64,000 nucleotides of DNA from Agrobacterium vitis (GTDB lineage Bacteria > Pseudomonadota > Alphaproteobacteria > Rhizobiales > Rhizobiaceae), in assembly GCF_037039395.1 (NCBI RefSeq), contig NZ_CP146242.1, positions 3,483,001 to 3,547,000 of the forward strand, read 5' to 3'. Made by a program: the position numbers and the translations under genes. The notes under the pieces were generated by a model. The model saw only the letters and a program-made list of their open reading frames with translations, ran no database searches and was not told the DNA's origin. Below, piece after piece: positions 28,207-37,519 of this stretch. How positions within the stretch are numbered: the stretch's first letter is position 1; every line of letters begins with the position of its first letter.

Positions 28207-29018
28207 CTGTTATTCCAGCCAGTGCCCGCATTCATCCCTCCAGTGTCATCGAAGATGGCGCGGTGATCGGGGAAAATGTCACGATAGGACCGTTCTGCCA
28301 TGTCGGTCCCAAGGTCGTGTTGGGCGATGGTGCTGAGTTCATGTCGCATGTGGTGCTGACGGGAAAGACCATTGTCGGCAAGAATAGCCGGATATTTCCC
28401 AATGCGGTCATCGGCGGTGAGCCGCAGAGCATCCATCATGCAGGCGAAGAGACAACCTTGACCATCGGCGATAATTGCACGATGCGTGAAGGCGTGACGA
28501 TCAATTGCGGCACGGTGGAAGGCGGCGGCCACACGGTGGTCGGCAACAATAATTTGTTCCTGGCCAATTCCCATGTGGCGCATGATTGTCAGCTCGGCAA
28601 TCATATCATTCTGTCCAACAACGTGATGTTGGCTGGCCATGTCAAAATCGGCGACCGGGCCATCCTCGGCGGCGGTTGCGCCGTTCACCAGTTCACGCGT
28701 ATCGGACGGCAGGCCTTTATCGGCGGGCTGACGGCGTGCAGCTACGATGTCATTCCCTACGGCATGCTGAATGGCAATCCCGGTCTGCTGGGTGGATTGA
28801 ATGTGGTCGGCATGACCAGGGCCGGAGTGGAACGCGCAACCATTCACCGCGTCCGTAAGGCCTATAAGGCATTGTTCGATGAAGAAGGTGCTATTCGTGA
28901 AAAGGCTGCGGCCATTCGCGAAGAGTTTGCCGATTGCGCCGAGGTCATTGAAATCCTGGATTTCATTGTTGCCGAAAGCGACCGGGCGCTTTCGTCGCCA
29001 TTTCGTGGCAAGAGCTGA
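28203..29018 (+). CDS. lpxA: Acyl-ACP:UDP-N-acetylglucosamine O-acyltransferase
   Basis: First step of lipid A synthesis. 271 aa. Left-handed beta-helix with [20 protein letters not shown]; the catalytic histidine lies in [19 protein letters not shown] and the acyl ruler region follows at [17 protein letters not shown]-terminal helical domain [20 protein letters not shown] is usual. Confidence 0.97.
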   Translation: MTVIPASARIHPSSVIEDGAVIGENVTIGPFCHVGPKVVLGDGAEFMSHVVLTGKTIVGKNSRIFPNAVIGGEPQSIHHAGEETTLTIGDNCTMREGVTINCGTVEGGGHTVVGNNNLFLANSHVAHDCQLGNHIILSNNVMLAGHVKIGDRAILGGGCAVHQFTRIGRQAFIGGLTACSYDVIPYGMLNGNPGLLGGLNVVGMTRAGVERATIHRVRKAYKALFDEEGAIREKAAAIREEFADCAEVIEILDFIVAESDRALSSPFRGKS

Positions 29019-29021
29019 GGG

Positions 29022-29900
29022 ATGAGCGGCCCGCAGGGGCGTCTCGCCATCATTGCCGGCAGCGGTATGCTGCCGGTCTATGTCGCCGAAGCAGCGCGGG
29101 CGGCGGGTGAAGATCCGTTCATCCTGCCGCTGAAAAACGAGGCGGACCAGCGCTGGGAGGGTTTCCAGTCCTCCGTGATCGGGGTCGGCGATATGGCGGG
29201 CTTGTCGAGCCTGATTAAGCGACATGGCATCAAACGGGTGGTGATGTCTGGAGGCGTTAAAAAGCGTCCGAATTTCAAAGAGATCCACGTTAATCTTCGC
29301 TTTTTGGTGAAGCTGCCTTTTGCGGTAAAAACCCTGTTATCGGGTGGCGATGACGCTGTGCTGAAAATGGTCATTCAACTGATCGAGTCGCAGGGTTGCC
29401 GGGTGGTGGGCGCGCATGAAATTGCGCCTCAATTGCTGGCAGAGCTTGGGCCGCTCGGTGCGTCCAGACCGACGGATGATGACAGGCGCGACATTGCCGC
29501 TGCCGCCAAAGCCGCCGATGCGTTGGGCCGGCTGGATGTCGGGCAGGGAGCCGTTAGCGTTGGGGGGCGTATCGTTGCTCTTGAAGGGGTTGAAGGAACG
29601 GACCGGATGTTACAGCGCGTTGCCGAACTTCGCGCCGAAGGGCGGATTTCATCGCGGCGGCGCGGCGTGCTGGTCAAGCTGTGCAAACCGCAGCAGGATA
29701 TTCGCGCCGACCTGCCGACCATCGGGCAATCGACCATCGAAAATGCTGCCCGTGCCGGGCTTTCCGGCATCGCGGTCCAGGCCGGGCGCGCGCTGCTTTT
29801 GCAACGCCAGGAAACCTTGAGACAGGCAGATGCGGCGGGTATTTTTATCTCCGGTATTGAATTAGAACCTGAGGGCGAAGCCCGATTGAATCAAGAGTGA
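29022..29900 (+). CDS. lpxI: UDP-2,3-diacylglucosamine pyrophosphatase LpxI
   Basis: Replaces LpxH in alphaproteobacteria; hydrolyses UDP-2,3-diacylglucosamine to lipid X. 292 aa (DUF1009). Typical segments: LAIIAGSGMLPVYVAEAARA, HGIKRVVMSGGVKKRPNFKE, VVGAHEIAPQLLAELGPLG and the C-terminal AGRALLLQRQETLRQADAAG. The end of the frame runs into a 28-bp tandem repeat that sets the last eleven codons and the stop. Confidence 0.95.
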   Translation: MSGPQGRLAIIAGSGMLPVYVAEAARAAGEDPFILPLKNEADQRWEGFQSSVIGVGDMAGLSSLIKRHGIKRVVMSGGVKKRPNFKEIHVNLRFLVKLPFAVKTLLSGGDDAVLKMVIQLIESQGCRVVGAHEIAPQLLAELGPLGASRPTDDDRRDIAAAAKAADALGRLDVGQGAVSVGGRIVALEGVEGTDRMLQRVAELRAEGRISSRRRGVLVKLCKPQQDIRADLPTIGQSTIENAARAGLSGIAVQAGRALLLQRQETLRQADAAGIFISGIELEPEGEARLNQE

Positions 29901-29952
29901 GGGTTAAGCCCGATTGAATAAAGGGTGAGGGCGAAGCCCGGTTAAGCTAAGG
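29870..29952. repeat. 28-bp tandem repeat, three copies, at the lpxI-lpxB junction
   Basis: Copies begin at 29870, 29898 and 29926 and read TGAGGGCGAAGCCCGATTGA, TGAGGGTTAAGCCCGATTGA and TGAGGGCGAAGCCCGGTTAA at their starts; a fourth begins with TGAG. The second copy supplies the lpxI stop codon. Confidence 0.85.
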
Positions 29953-29993
29953 TGAGACAACGCCTCAATGAAGTCGACTGAGGGAAGTGAAGC

Positions 29994-31169
29994 ATGGAAA
30001 ACCGGCCCCTGAAGATCGCAGTCATTGCTGGCGAAGTCTCCGGCGATTTGCTGGGTGCGGATCTGATTGCGGCGCTGAAGCAGCGCTATGACGGGGAAAT
30101 CACGCTGATCGGCGTCGGTGGACCGGCTCTGGAGGCGCAGGGTCTGACCTCGCTGTTTGATTTTTCGGAATTGTCGGTCATGGGCATTACCCAGGTCTTG
30201 GCAAAGCTGCCGCGTTTCCTGAGGTTGATCGGCACGACCGCCAAAGCGATTGTCTCAGCCAAGCCAGATCTGCTGCTGATCGTCGACAGCCCGGATTTTA
30301 CCCATCGCGTTGCAAAAAAGGTGAGGGCGGCCTACCCGACCATGCCGGTGGTCCATTATGTCTGCCCGAGCGTCTGGGCGTGGAAGGAATATCGGGCCAA
30401 GGCCATGCTGGCCTATGTCGATACCGTTCTGGCCGTCCTGCCGTTCGAGCCAGCCGTGATGCAGCAGCTTGGCGGGCCGGAAACGCATTTTGTTGGTCAT
30501 CGACTGGTCACCAGCCCGGCCATGCTGGCCTGTCGGGCAGACCGGCTGCTGCGTCCGCTTCCCGCCGCAGAGGAGCCGAAAACCATCATGCTGCTGCCGG
30601 GATCGCGTGGCGCGGAAATCTCGGCCCTGACGCCGGTTTTTCGCGATGCAGCCCGGATTTTTGTTGAGCGCAACGGGCCAACGCGGTTTGTGCTGCCGAC
30701 CGTGCCAAGGCGGGAGCGCCAGGTGCGTGAGGCTATCGCCAACTGGGAGGAAAAGCCTGACGTGGTTGTTGGGGAGGATGCCAAGTGGCGGGCCTTTGCC
30801 GAAGCGGATGCAGCGATTGCTGCCTCGGGTACGGTGCTGCTGGAGCTTTGCCTGGCTGGTGTGCCTGTTGTCTCTACCTATAAGACCGATTGGCTGATCA
30901 AGCTGCTGCACAGCCGGATCAAGACCTGGACCGGTGCCTTGCCGAGTATCATTGCTGATTATGTCGTGGTGCCAGAATATCTGAACGAGCAATTGCGCGG
31001 CGCTTCGCTGGCCCGCTGGATGGAGCGTCTATCCTCGCACACGCGGGAGCGGCAAGCGATGACCGAGGGTTTCGATCTGGTCTGGCAGAAAATGCAGACG
31101 GAAATCCCCGCCGGAGAGGCGGGGGCGAAGATCGTGCTGGATCTTTTGAAGACCCGCTCCATTATATAG
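29994..31169 (+). CDS. lpxB: Lipid A disaccharide synthase
   Basis: GT19 glycosyltransferase joining UDP-diacylglucosamine and lipid X. 391 aa. IAVIAGEVSGDLLGADLIAA is the family start; FDFSELSVMGITQVL, ILLLPGSRGAEIS-type loop (here IMLLPGSRGAEI) and the C-terminal AASGTVLLELCLAGVPVV are present. Last gene of the plus-strand lipid A block; its stop lies in the first copy of a 21-bp duplication. Confidence 0.97.
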   Translation: MENRPLKIAVIAGEVSGDLLGADLIAALKQRYDGEITLIGVGGPALEAQGLTSLFDFSELSVMGITQVLAKLPRFLRLIGTTAKAIVSAKPDLLLIVDSPDFTHRVAKKVRAAYPTMPVVHYVCPSVWAWKEYRAKAMLAYVDTVLAVLPFEPAVMQQLGGPETHFVGHRLVTSPAMLACRADRLLRPLPAAEEPKTIMLLPGSRGAEISALTPVFRDAARIFVERNGPTRFVLPTVPRRERQVREAIANWEEKPDVVVGEDAKWRAFAEADAAIAASGTVLLELCLAGVPVVSTYKTDWLIKLLHSRIKTWTGALPSIIADYVVVPEYLNEQLRGASLARWMERLSSHTRERQAMTEGFDLVWQKMQTEIPAGEAGAKIVLDLLKTRSII

Positions 31170-31201
31170 CGTTAGTCCAGCATTATATAGCGTTAGTCCA
31201 G
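31160..31201. repeat. 21-bp tandem duplication at the lpxB/fghA convergent junction
   Basis: CATTATATAGCGTTAGTCCAG occurs twice without a gap (31160-31180 and 31181-31201), given here as one 21-base unit in two parts: CATTATATAGCG and TTAGTCCAG. Copy 1 ends lpxB; copy 2 ends fghA. Confidence 0.9.
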
Positions 31202-32026
31202 CCGCTCGCCATGCCAGCGCAGGTGATCATCCATGAATGTCGAGATGAAATAATAGGAATGGTCGTAGCGCTCGTGCAGCCGCAGCGTCAGGCCGATATC
31301 GGTGTTTTTCACCGCCTCTTCCAGCAGCCAGGGCTGTAGACCGGTTTCCAGGAAACTGTCGGCCTTGCCCTGGTCCACCAGGAATTCCGGAAAGCGCGCT
31401 CCGTCCTCGATCAGGGCGCAGGCGTCGTATTGTCGCCAGAGGGAACGGTCGGGGCCGAGATATTTCTCGAAAGCGTCCTGCGTCCAGTCGGCTTTCAGCG
31501 GGCTGACAATGGGGGCGAACGCAGAGCAGCTCTTGAAGCGGTCGGGATGTTTCAGCGCGATGGTCAATGCGCCATGGCCGCCCATCGAATGGCCGAAAAT
31601 GCCCTGGCGGCTCATGTCAGCGCGGAACTGTTCGGCAATCAGCGCAGGCAATTCCTCGGTGATGTAGCTGTACATCTTGAAATGTTCGGCCCAGGGCGTT
31701 TCGGTGGCATTCAGATACATAGCCGCGCCCTTGCCCATCTTCCAGTTGGTCAACTCATCCGGCACGTCATTGCCGCGCGGGCTGGTGTCTGGGCAGACGA
31801 CGATCAGGCCGAGTTCGGCGGCCAGCCGGCGGTACTCACCCTTTTCCATCACATTCGCATGGGTGCAGGTCAGGCCGGACAGATACCAGAGCACCGGGCG
31901 CTTTTCAGTGATCGCCTGGGGTGGCACGAAGACCGCGAAGGTCATTTCGCAGCCGGTGACATCGGACTGGTGCGAAAACACGCCCTGCATGCCGCCAAAG
32001 GCGGTGTTTTGCGACAGGATATTCAT
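31193..32026 (-). CDS. fghA: S-formylglutathione hydrolase
   Basis: Esterase D family serine hydrolase, 277 aa, that hydrolyses S-formylglutathione to formate and glutathione. GHSMGGHGALTIALKHPD contains the nucleophile; PVLWYLSGLTCTHANVMEKG the oxyanion segment; RYDHSYYFISTFMDDHLRWH the catalytic His. The dehydrogenase for the preceding step (adhC) is at the start of the same strand run, so the two act in one pathway of formaldehyde detoxification. Confidence 0.95.
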   Translation of the reverse strand: MNILSQNTAFGGMQGVFSHQSDVTGCEMTFAVFVPPQAITEKRPVLWYLSGLTCTHANVMEKGEYRRLAAELGLIVVCPDTSPRGNDVPDELTNWKMGKGAAMYLNATETPWAEHFKMYSYITEELPALIAEQFRADMSRQGIFGHSMGGHGALTIALKHPDRFKSCSAFAPIVSPLKADWTQDAFEKYLGPDRSLWRQYDACALIEDGARFPEFLVDQGKADSFLETGLQPWLLEEAVKNTDIGLTLRLHERYDHSYYFISTFMDDHLRWHGERLD

Positions 32027-32045
32027 GAAACTTGGCTCCTGCTGA

Positions 32046-32717
32046 TCAATTGGCTATCGAAACGACGGCGTTGACGGCTGCCGCGACCAGGATTGTGTTG
32101 AAGAAGAACGACACGATGGAATGGGCGAGATTGATGCGCCGCATGGCCGTGGTGGTGATGGCGACATCGGATGTCTGGGCGGTCATGCCGATGACGAAGG
32201 CGAAATACAGAAACTCATAGCCGCCCGGCTCAGGGGTGTCGGGAAAGTCCAGGCCGCCGGAAGGGCCTGGGTCGGGAGTGCTGGTCAGATGACGCCAATA
32301 GTCATGGGCGTAATGCATGGCAAACATCGTGTGAATGGTGAACCAGCCGCTGATGACCGACACAAACGCCAGCGACACTTCCAGCAGGCTGGGCGAACCG
32401 GCCCGGTTCAAGGCGTTGAACAGCGCCGCCACCGCAGCAACCACCGCCAGCAGGCTGACCAGCGGGATGACAATGGTCGGGGCATCGTCGCGTTGCGGGC
32501 TGGTTTTCAGGCGTTCGGCGGTGATGCCGGGGATACGTTTGATCATCAACGCGATATAGAGCACGAAAAACACGATGGCCGAGGACTCGACGGCCAAGGC
32601 GGGCTTGATCCATAGAAAGACCGGCAAAGTCAAAAGGCCGAGCAGGCTGGACCCATAGAAGGGGCTGTGCCTATGGCGTCTCAATGCGTAGAAACGAGGC
32701 TTTTTCTTGGGGGTCAT
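32046..32717 (-). CDS. DUF1345 family membrane protein
   Basis: 223 aa with about five transmembrane helices. Family features: GWFTIHTMFAMHYAHDYWR and GYEFLYFAFVIGMTAQTSDV. Function unknown. The start at 32717 overlaps the stop of the upstream YaiI-like gene (ATGA), so it is coupled. The longer frame to 32759 is unlikely. Confidence 0.82.
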   Translation of the reverse strand: MTPKKKPRFYALRRHRHSPFYGSSLLGLLTLPVFLWIKPALAVESSAIVFFVLYIALMIKRIPGITAERLKTSPQRDDAPTIVIPLVSLLAVVAAVAALFNALNRAGSPSLLEVSLAFVSVISGWFTIHTMFAMHYAHDYWRHLTSTPDPGPSGGLDFPDTPEPGGYEFLYFAFVIGMTAQTSDVAITTTAMRRINLAHSIVSFFFNTILVAAAVNAVVSIAN

Positions 32718-33178
32718 AATGGGGGCGTGTCCTGACGGAGGGATTTGCAGCGGCGGCAAAGCCGGTCCAGTGTTTCCAGAAACTGCGAGCGGTCGCGGGG
32801 GCTGAAGGCGCGGTTATAGCCTTTGCTTTCGCCGGTCTCACGCAAATGGGCGCCGAGATCGCGCATGGCGGTTGCCATGCCGATATTGGTCTCATCAAAC
32901 ATCCGTCCGGTCGGCCCGGTAACGAAAGCACCCGTCGCCACACAGCGCCCGGCCAGAGGCACGTCGGCGGTGATGACAATGTCGCCTGGGCCGGCCCGCT
33001 CGGCGATCCAGTCGTCGGCGGCATCGAAACCATTGGAGACGATAACATTCTTGACCATCGGATCGCGAGAAGGACGCAGGCCGGAATTGGCAACGAAAGT
33101 CACCGGCTGATCGTGGCGTTCGGCCACTTTCAACACCTCTGCTTTAACCGGGCAGGCGTCGGCATCCACATAGATCAT
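32714..33178 (-). CDS. YaiI/YqxD (DUF188) family protein
   Basis: 154 aa; PIN-like fold protein of unknown function. MIYVDADACPVKAEVLKVAE, VSNGFDAADDWIAERAGPGD and IVITADVPLAGRC are the conserved blocks, with aspartates that could bind metal. Overlaps the DUF1345 gene by four bases. Confidence 0.88.
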   Translation of the reverse strand: MIYVDADACPVKAEVLKVAERHDQPVTFVANSGLRPSRDPMVKNVIVSNGFDAADDWIAERAGPGDIVITADVPLAGRCVATGAFVTGPTGRMFDETNIGMATAMRDLGAHLRETGESKGYNRAFSPRDRSQFLETLDRLCRRCKSLRQDTPPL

Positions 33179-33183
33179 TGGTT

Positions 33184-33657
33184 TCAGGCCCTTCCGATGG
33201 AGACGGCACGAACCATGTCGACATGGGCAATGCCGTCCTCCAGGTAGTCCGCCGAGACCGGGAGAAAACCAAACGACTGATAGAAAAGTTGCAGATGGCT
33301 TTGCGCGGAAAGCTCTATCGGACTTGAGGGAAAACGGTGTTCGCAGGCCGCAATGGCTTCGCGCATCAAGGCATCGCCAAGCCGCTTGCCGCGATGGGAG
33401 GGCGAGACGACAACGCGCCCGATCTTGACCGCGGACGAAGGCGCGTCGGAGGCTAAAATTCGGGCGCTTGCGATGAGATCGTCGCCGTCCACCAGCCGCA
33501 GATGTAGGGCGTCGATGTCCTTGCCATCAAGCTCTGGATAGGCGCATTTCTGCTCGACGACAAAGACATCGACGCGCATTTTCAGAAGATCGTAAAGGTC
33601 TCGTGCGGAGAATGCATCCAATCTCCGCACATCGACCCGGTAAGGCATATTTGCCAT
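33184..33657 (-). CDS. GNAT family N-acetyltransferase (ElaA-like)
   Basis: 157 aa. DLYDLLKMRVDVFVVEQKCA followed by YPELDGKDIDALHLRL resembles ElaA; the acetyl-CoA loop is RVVVSPSHRGKRLGDALMR. Target unknown. Its ATG shares one base with the adhC stop (TGATG), so it is translationally linked to adhC. Confidence 0.85.
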   Translation of the reverse strand: MANMPYRVDVRRLDAFSARDLYDLLKMRVDVFVVEQKCAYPELDGKDIDALHLRLVDGDDLIASARILASDAPSSAVKIGRVVVSPSHRGKRLGDALMREAIAACEHRFPSSPIELSAQSHLQLFYQSFGFLPVSADYLEDGIAHVDMVRAVSIGRA

Positions 33658-34784
33658 CAATACAGAACCACGCTGCGGATGCTTTCGCCGGAATGCATCA
33701 GCTCGAAGCCCTTGTTGATGTCCTCAAGCGGCATGGTGTGGGTGATCATAGGGTCGATCAGGATCTTGCCCTCCATGTACCATTCGACAATCTTCGGCAC
33801 GTCGGTACGCCCACGCGCGCCGCCAAAGGCGGTGCCCATCCAGTTGCGGCCGGTGACCAGCTGGAACGGACGGGTGGAGATTTCCTGACCCGCGCCCGCA
33901 ACGCCGATGATTACGGACTTGCCCCAGCCGCGATGTGAGGATTCCAGCGCCTGGCGCATCACTTTGGTATTGCCGGTGCAGTCGAATGTGTAATCGGCAC
34001 CACCGATCAGGTCGCCATTGCGCTTCGTCAGGTTGACCAGATAGGCCACGATGTCGCCATCGACTTCGGTCGGATTGACGAAATGCGTCATGCCGAATTT
34101 TTCGCCCCAGGCCTTGCGGTCATTGTTGATATCGACACCAATGATCATGTCGGCGCCAGCAAGCCGCAGGCCCTGCAGCACGTTGAGACCGATGCCGCCC
34201 AGGCCAAAGACGATGGCGGTCGCGCCGATCTCGACCTTGGCGGTATTGATCACCGCACCGATGCCTGTCGTGACGCCGCAGCCGATATAGCAGATCTTGT
34301 CGAAAGGCGCGTCTGGGTTAACCTTGGCGAGCGCGATTTCCGGCAGGACGGTGAAATTGGCGAAGGTCGAGCAGCCCATGTAATGATGGATCTTGTCCTT
34401 GCCGATGGAAAAGCGCGAAGTACCATCCGGCATGACACCCTGGCCCTGGGTGGAGCGGATGGCGGTGCACAGATTGGTCTTGCGCGACAGGCAGGAATAG
34501 CATTCGCGGCATTCAGGCGTGTAAAGCGGAATGACGTGATCGCCTTTTTTCAGCGAGGTGACGCCCGGCCCGACATCCACCACGATGCCAGCCCCTTCAT
34601 GGCCAAGAATGGCTGGAAACAGGCCTTCGGGATCGGCGCCGGACAAGGTGAAATCATCGGTATGGCAGATGCCTGTAGCCTTGACTTCAACCAGCACTTC
34701 GCCAGCCTTCGGGCCGTCCAACTGCACGGTCATGATTTCAAGCGGCTTGCCTGCCTGAGTGGCAACGGCGGCACGAACATCCAT
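33657..34784 (-). CDS. adhC: S-(hydroxymethyl)glutathione dehydrogenase / class III alcohol dehydrogenase
   Basis: Zinc-dependent MDR dehydrogenase that oxidises the glutathione adduct of formaldehyde (also known as FrmA/AdhI). 375 aa. Catalytic zinc ligands in [18 protein letters not shown] and [13 protein letters not shown], structural zinc cluster [18 protein letters not shown]-binding [20 protein letters not shown]. An AAGGGAG site precedes the ATG. First gene of a run ending in fghA. Confidence 0.96.
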   Translation of the reverse strand: MDVRAAVATQAGKPLEIMTVQLDGPKAGEVLVEVKATGICHTDDFTLSGADPEGLFPAILGHEGAGIVVDVGPGVTSLKKGDHVIPLYTPECRECYSCLSRKTNLCTAIRSTQGQGVMPDGTSRFSIGKDKIHHYMGCSTFANFTVLPEIALAKVNPDAPFDKICYIGCGVTTGIGAVINTAKVEIGATAIVFGLGGIGLNVLQGLRLAGADMIIGVDINNDRKAWGEKFGMTHFVNPTEVDGDIVAYLVNLTKRNGDLIGGADYTFDCTGNTKVMRQALESSHRGWGKSVIIGVAGAGQEISTRPFQLVTGRNWMGTAFGGARGRTDVPKIVEWYMEGKILIDPMITHTMPLEDINKGFELMHSGESIRSVVLY

Positions 34785-34871
34785 TAAGAGATCTCCCTTG
34801 GTTTCTTGTCGGCGGAGTTTTGCACTGACTTGCGCAAAGCCTCAAGATCCGGAAGGGGTTTTTCTCAAAAC

Positions 34872-35405
34872 TCAGCCCAGCGCAAATCGTTTTTTGCGCT
34901 GTTGAACAGGCAAAGCCTTTTTATCTCTGTAGTCGCGGTTTGGAAAACGGCTGTGCAGGTCTCTTCCATGTCTTTTCAATGGATGAACGCTGCCCACGAC
35001 CGTCTTTTCAGGGACACTCTCCAGGTCCGGTGTCTGAATAGGCTCACTCTGCAAATCTGCCATCATCATGGAAATTTGTTGCAAAAGCCGCTGTTCGATT
35101 GGCGAGTTTGCCTTGCCATCGGTGGTGAAGGTGCGGATCAGCCATTGCAGTTTATACCGGTCCATACGGTTTTCCGGTGGCTGTTTGCGCAAAATGTAGC
35201 ACGCCATGGAATCGATAAAATAGCTCTGCCATTCAGCGCATTTATCGGGACAGCATCCGTTCAGCACGAGAAGCGTCATCGCATCTTCATGGGTGCAAAC
35301 CCCATGCGGCAGGCCGTATGTCTTGAGAAGAACCACGTCATGGTGGTCCAATCTCTGTTTTCCGGCGATAACACATGCCGGAAACGAGAGACGAAATTCC
35401 CTCAT
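34872..35405 (-). CDS. Unrecognised protein, rhizobial type
   Basis: 177 aa, no family I can name. The first 110 residues look folded (VVLLKTYGLPHGVCTHEDAM, CAEWQSYFIDSMACYILRKQ, YKLQWLIRTFTTDGKANSPI) and contain five cysteines; the rest is basic and probably disordered (RDYRDKKALPVQQRKKRF). No signal peptide or membrane segment. Similar W-x-x-Y-F-x-x-A patterns occur in other alphaproteobacterial unknowns, so it is likely real. Confidence 0.6.
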   Translation of the reverse strand: MREFRLSFPACVIAGKQRLDHHDVVLLKTYGLPHGVCTHEDAMTLLVLNGCCPDKCAEWQSYFIDSMACYILRKQPPENRMDRYKLQWLIRTFTTDGKANSPIEQRLLQQISMMMADLQSEPIQTPDLESVPEKTVVGSVHPLKRHGRDLHSRFPNRDYRDKKALPVQQRKKRFALG

Positions 35406-35606
35406 AGTCGAAACCCCGTTTCATCATGAAACCGTAGATTGATCTAAATGCCAATTCTTTCTTTCGCCATAACGAACGGAGTTTACAAAAGGTTACAATG
35501 AGCTGAAACGAGACGTTATATGCGCTGCGCTGCGGATACCCACTCAAAATGCCCGGGTTTCTCCGCTCAAAACACTGAATATGAATTTGCTCATTTTTGG
35601 GTGTAT

Positions 35607-36545
35607 TCAGGTCGCGGCCAGAGCCTTATCGGCAGAGGCGTTGCGGTGTTCACGCCATAGAATGAACAGGCCGGAGGCGACGATGATGCCGATGCCCAGC
35701 CATTTCGACGGCGACGGAAAATCATCAAACAGCACATAGCCGAGAATGGTCGCCGCAATGATCTCGAAATACTGGAACGGCGCGAGTACGGAAAGCGGTG
35801 CCATGCGGAAGGCCTTCACCACGAGAAGGTGTATATGGCCTGAGAGAACACCGAGCAGAACCAGCAGCAGCAGACCGGTCATGCTGGCTGGGAGCGACGG
35901 TGTGAAATCGGCACTGCCTGCGGATTGACCGATCAGGATCGCGCCACCCATGAATATTGTGCCACCGACGCCCGACATGGTCTGCATGGTCATCGGCGAA
36001 TCGGCATTACCGATGGCGCGATTGAGAAACATGTAGAGGGCAAATAGGAAGGCGCAGAGCACCGGCAGAAGCGAGGTCGCCCCGAAAATTTCCCAGCTGG
36101 GTTGGATGACGATCATCGCGCCGCCAAAGCCGATCAGAATGGCAAGCCAGCGCCGCCAACCGACCTTGTCGCCCAGAAACAGCGCCGATAGCGCTGTCAG
36201 GATGAACGGCTCGACGAAATAGATCGCGAACACATCGGCGAGCGGCATATATTTGACGGCGGCGAAAAAACACAGGCTTGCCGCGCCATGCAACGCGCCC
36301 CGCAGCAGGTTGAGAAACGGTCGCTTGGCCGTAAAGGCTTTGCTGCCTTGTAATGCGATGAGAAAGGGCAGGGTGCAGGCAAGCTGAAAGAAGAAACGGT
36401 AAAAGGTAATCTGCCCCGGCGACATGCCTTCGATATTGGCCATGTATTTGGCAATCGCGTCCATGCCCGGCAGCACAAGCATGCAGCCGGCCATCAGCGC
36501 CATGCCACGCAACGGATTGGAAAGATTGGCGGAGACAGTCGTCAT
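35607..36545 (-). CDS. DMT/EamA family transporter
   Basis: 312 aa with ten hydrophobic helices in two EamA repeats (first NPLRGMALMAGCMLVLPGMD, second SLLPVLCAFLFALYMFLNRA). Related to RhaT/RarD-like drug or metabolite exporters; substrate unknown. Near the stop CTGAATA/TATTCAG could form a hairpin (35575-35610). Confidence 0.85.
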   Translation of the reverse strand: MTTVSANLSNPLRGMALMAGCMLVLPGMDAIAKYMANIEGMSPGQITFYRFFFQLACTLPFLIALQGSKAFTAKRPFLNLLRGALHGAASLCFFAAVKYMPLADVFAIYFVEPFILTALSALFLGDKVGWRRWLAILIGFGGAMIVIQPSWEIFGATSLLPVLCAFLFALYMFLNRAIGNADSPMTMQTMSGVGGTIFMGGAILIGQSAGSADFTPSLPASMTGLLLLVLLGVLSGHIHLLVVKAFRMAPLSVLAPFQYFEIIAATILGYVLFDDFPSPSKWLGIGIIVASGLFILWREHRNASADKALAAT

Positions 36546-36638
36546 CGGAATATCCAGGTTTTCCGATGATGATCATGAGGCGAGGCCTTAATCAAGGCTC
36601 GGCTTGTAAAGGCAGGTTGAAAAAAATTGTATGTATGT

Positions 36639-37280
36639 TCAGGCGTGAGAATGCATGTGTGGCTCAGCTGCGGCTGTCTGTGCCGGTCTCGCAGGAATTG
36701 TTGGCTGGATGGCGCGGCGGCCCTCAACGGTGGTTTGCAATTGCGATAGCAGAGCATAGCCTCCGCTCCACCGGCCGAACCCGCTTTGCGGGTTGATATG
36801 GCCCACGGCGCCGAGATTGACCAGCCGACTGCCCCAGCAGGACGCGGTGCGCTGCACGGTGTCACTATCCATATAGGGATCGTTGCTGCTGCCGATCATC
36901 AATGAGGGAAAGGGCAGGTGCTGGCAAGGCATGTCACCGAAGCGGATGACATCGGGATGTTGGTTCTCGGTGGTTTTCAGGTCGCAGGGTGCGACAAGCA
37001 GCGCGCCACGGATCAAATGGCGAAGCGGACTATCGGCCATTTGGGCGGTCAGAAGGCAGCCCATGCTATGGGCGACGATCCACGCACCGGTCCTACACGA
37101 GGCAAGCTGCTGTTCCAGCCGGGCTTTCCAGGCGCCAAGCTCAGGATGAGCCCAATCGTCCTGTTCAACCATGATGCTGGAGGGCTGGTCTTCGACCCAA
37201 TGCTGCTGCCAATGCCCGGCGGCTGAACCGTTCAGTCCCGGTACAACAAGTGTATCGATGCTACAGGTCTGGCTTGGCAT
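36639..37280 (-). CDS. RBBP9/YdeN-type serine hydrolase
   Basis: 213 aa alpha/beta hydrolase. VVPGLNGSAAGHWQQHWVED, the nucleophile in WIVAHSMGCLLTAQ, the acid in IGSSNDPYMDSDTVQ and the histidine in GAVGHINPQSGFGRWSGG are all in place. Substrate unknown. The C-terminal 30 residues (AAEPHMHSHA end) are low-complexity. Ends 93 bp before the DMT start on the same strand. Confidence 0.86.
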   Translation of the reverse strand: MPSQTCSIDTLVVPGLNGSAAGHWQQHWVEDQPSSIMVEQDDWAHPELGAWKARLEQQLASCRTGAWIVAHSMGCLLTAQMADSPLRHLIRGALLVAPCDLKTTENQHPDVIRFGDMPCQHLPFPSLMIGSSNDPYMDSDTVQRTASCWGSRLVNLGAVGHINPQSGFGRWSGGYALLSQLQTTVEGRRAIQPTIPARPAQTAAAEPHMHSHA

Positions 37281-37519
37281 GGCTGATCCTTTCCGTCACT
37301 TCGGGGACATCGGGCACTTTAGGGACATCGGGCGCTGTCGAAACATCCGAGCGTGCCGATCCCGCGTCGATCATGCTCCGATATTGCCGATTATCGATCC
37401 GAATCTGGCCGAGGACGAGAAAGCTCCATCTATTCTCTGGTTTTTTAGTAGAAAATTTGACCGGATAAATGAAATTTCATTCCAGATATCCGGTCATTGT
37501 CGCGTTGTGGCAGGCTATT

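Noticed and set aside
27810..29288. 492-codon frame antisense to fabZ-lpxA-lpxI
   Set aside because: Spans three overlapping real genes on the other strand.
37281..37519. Repeated GGGACATCGGGC (37303 and 37322) in the gap before the carboxylase end
   Set aside because: Two short copies only, 19 bp apart; too little to call an element.
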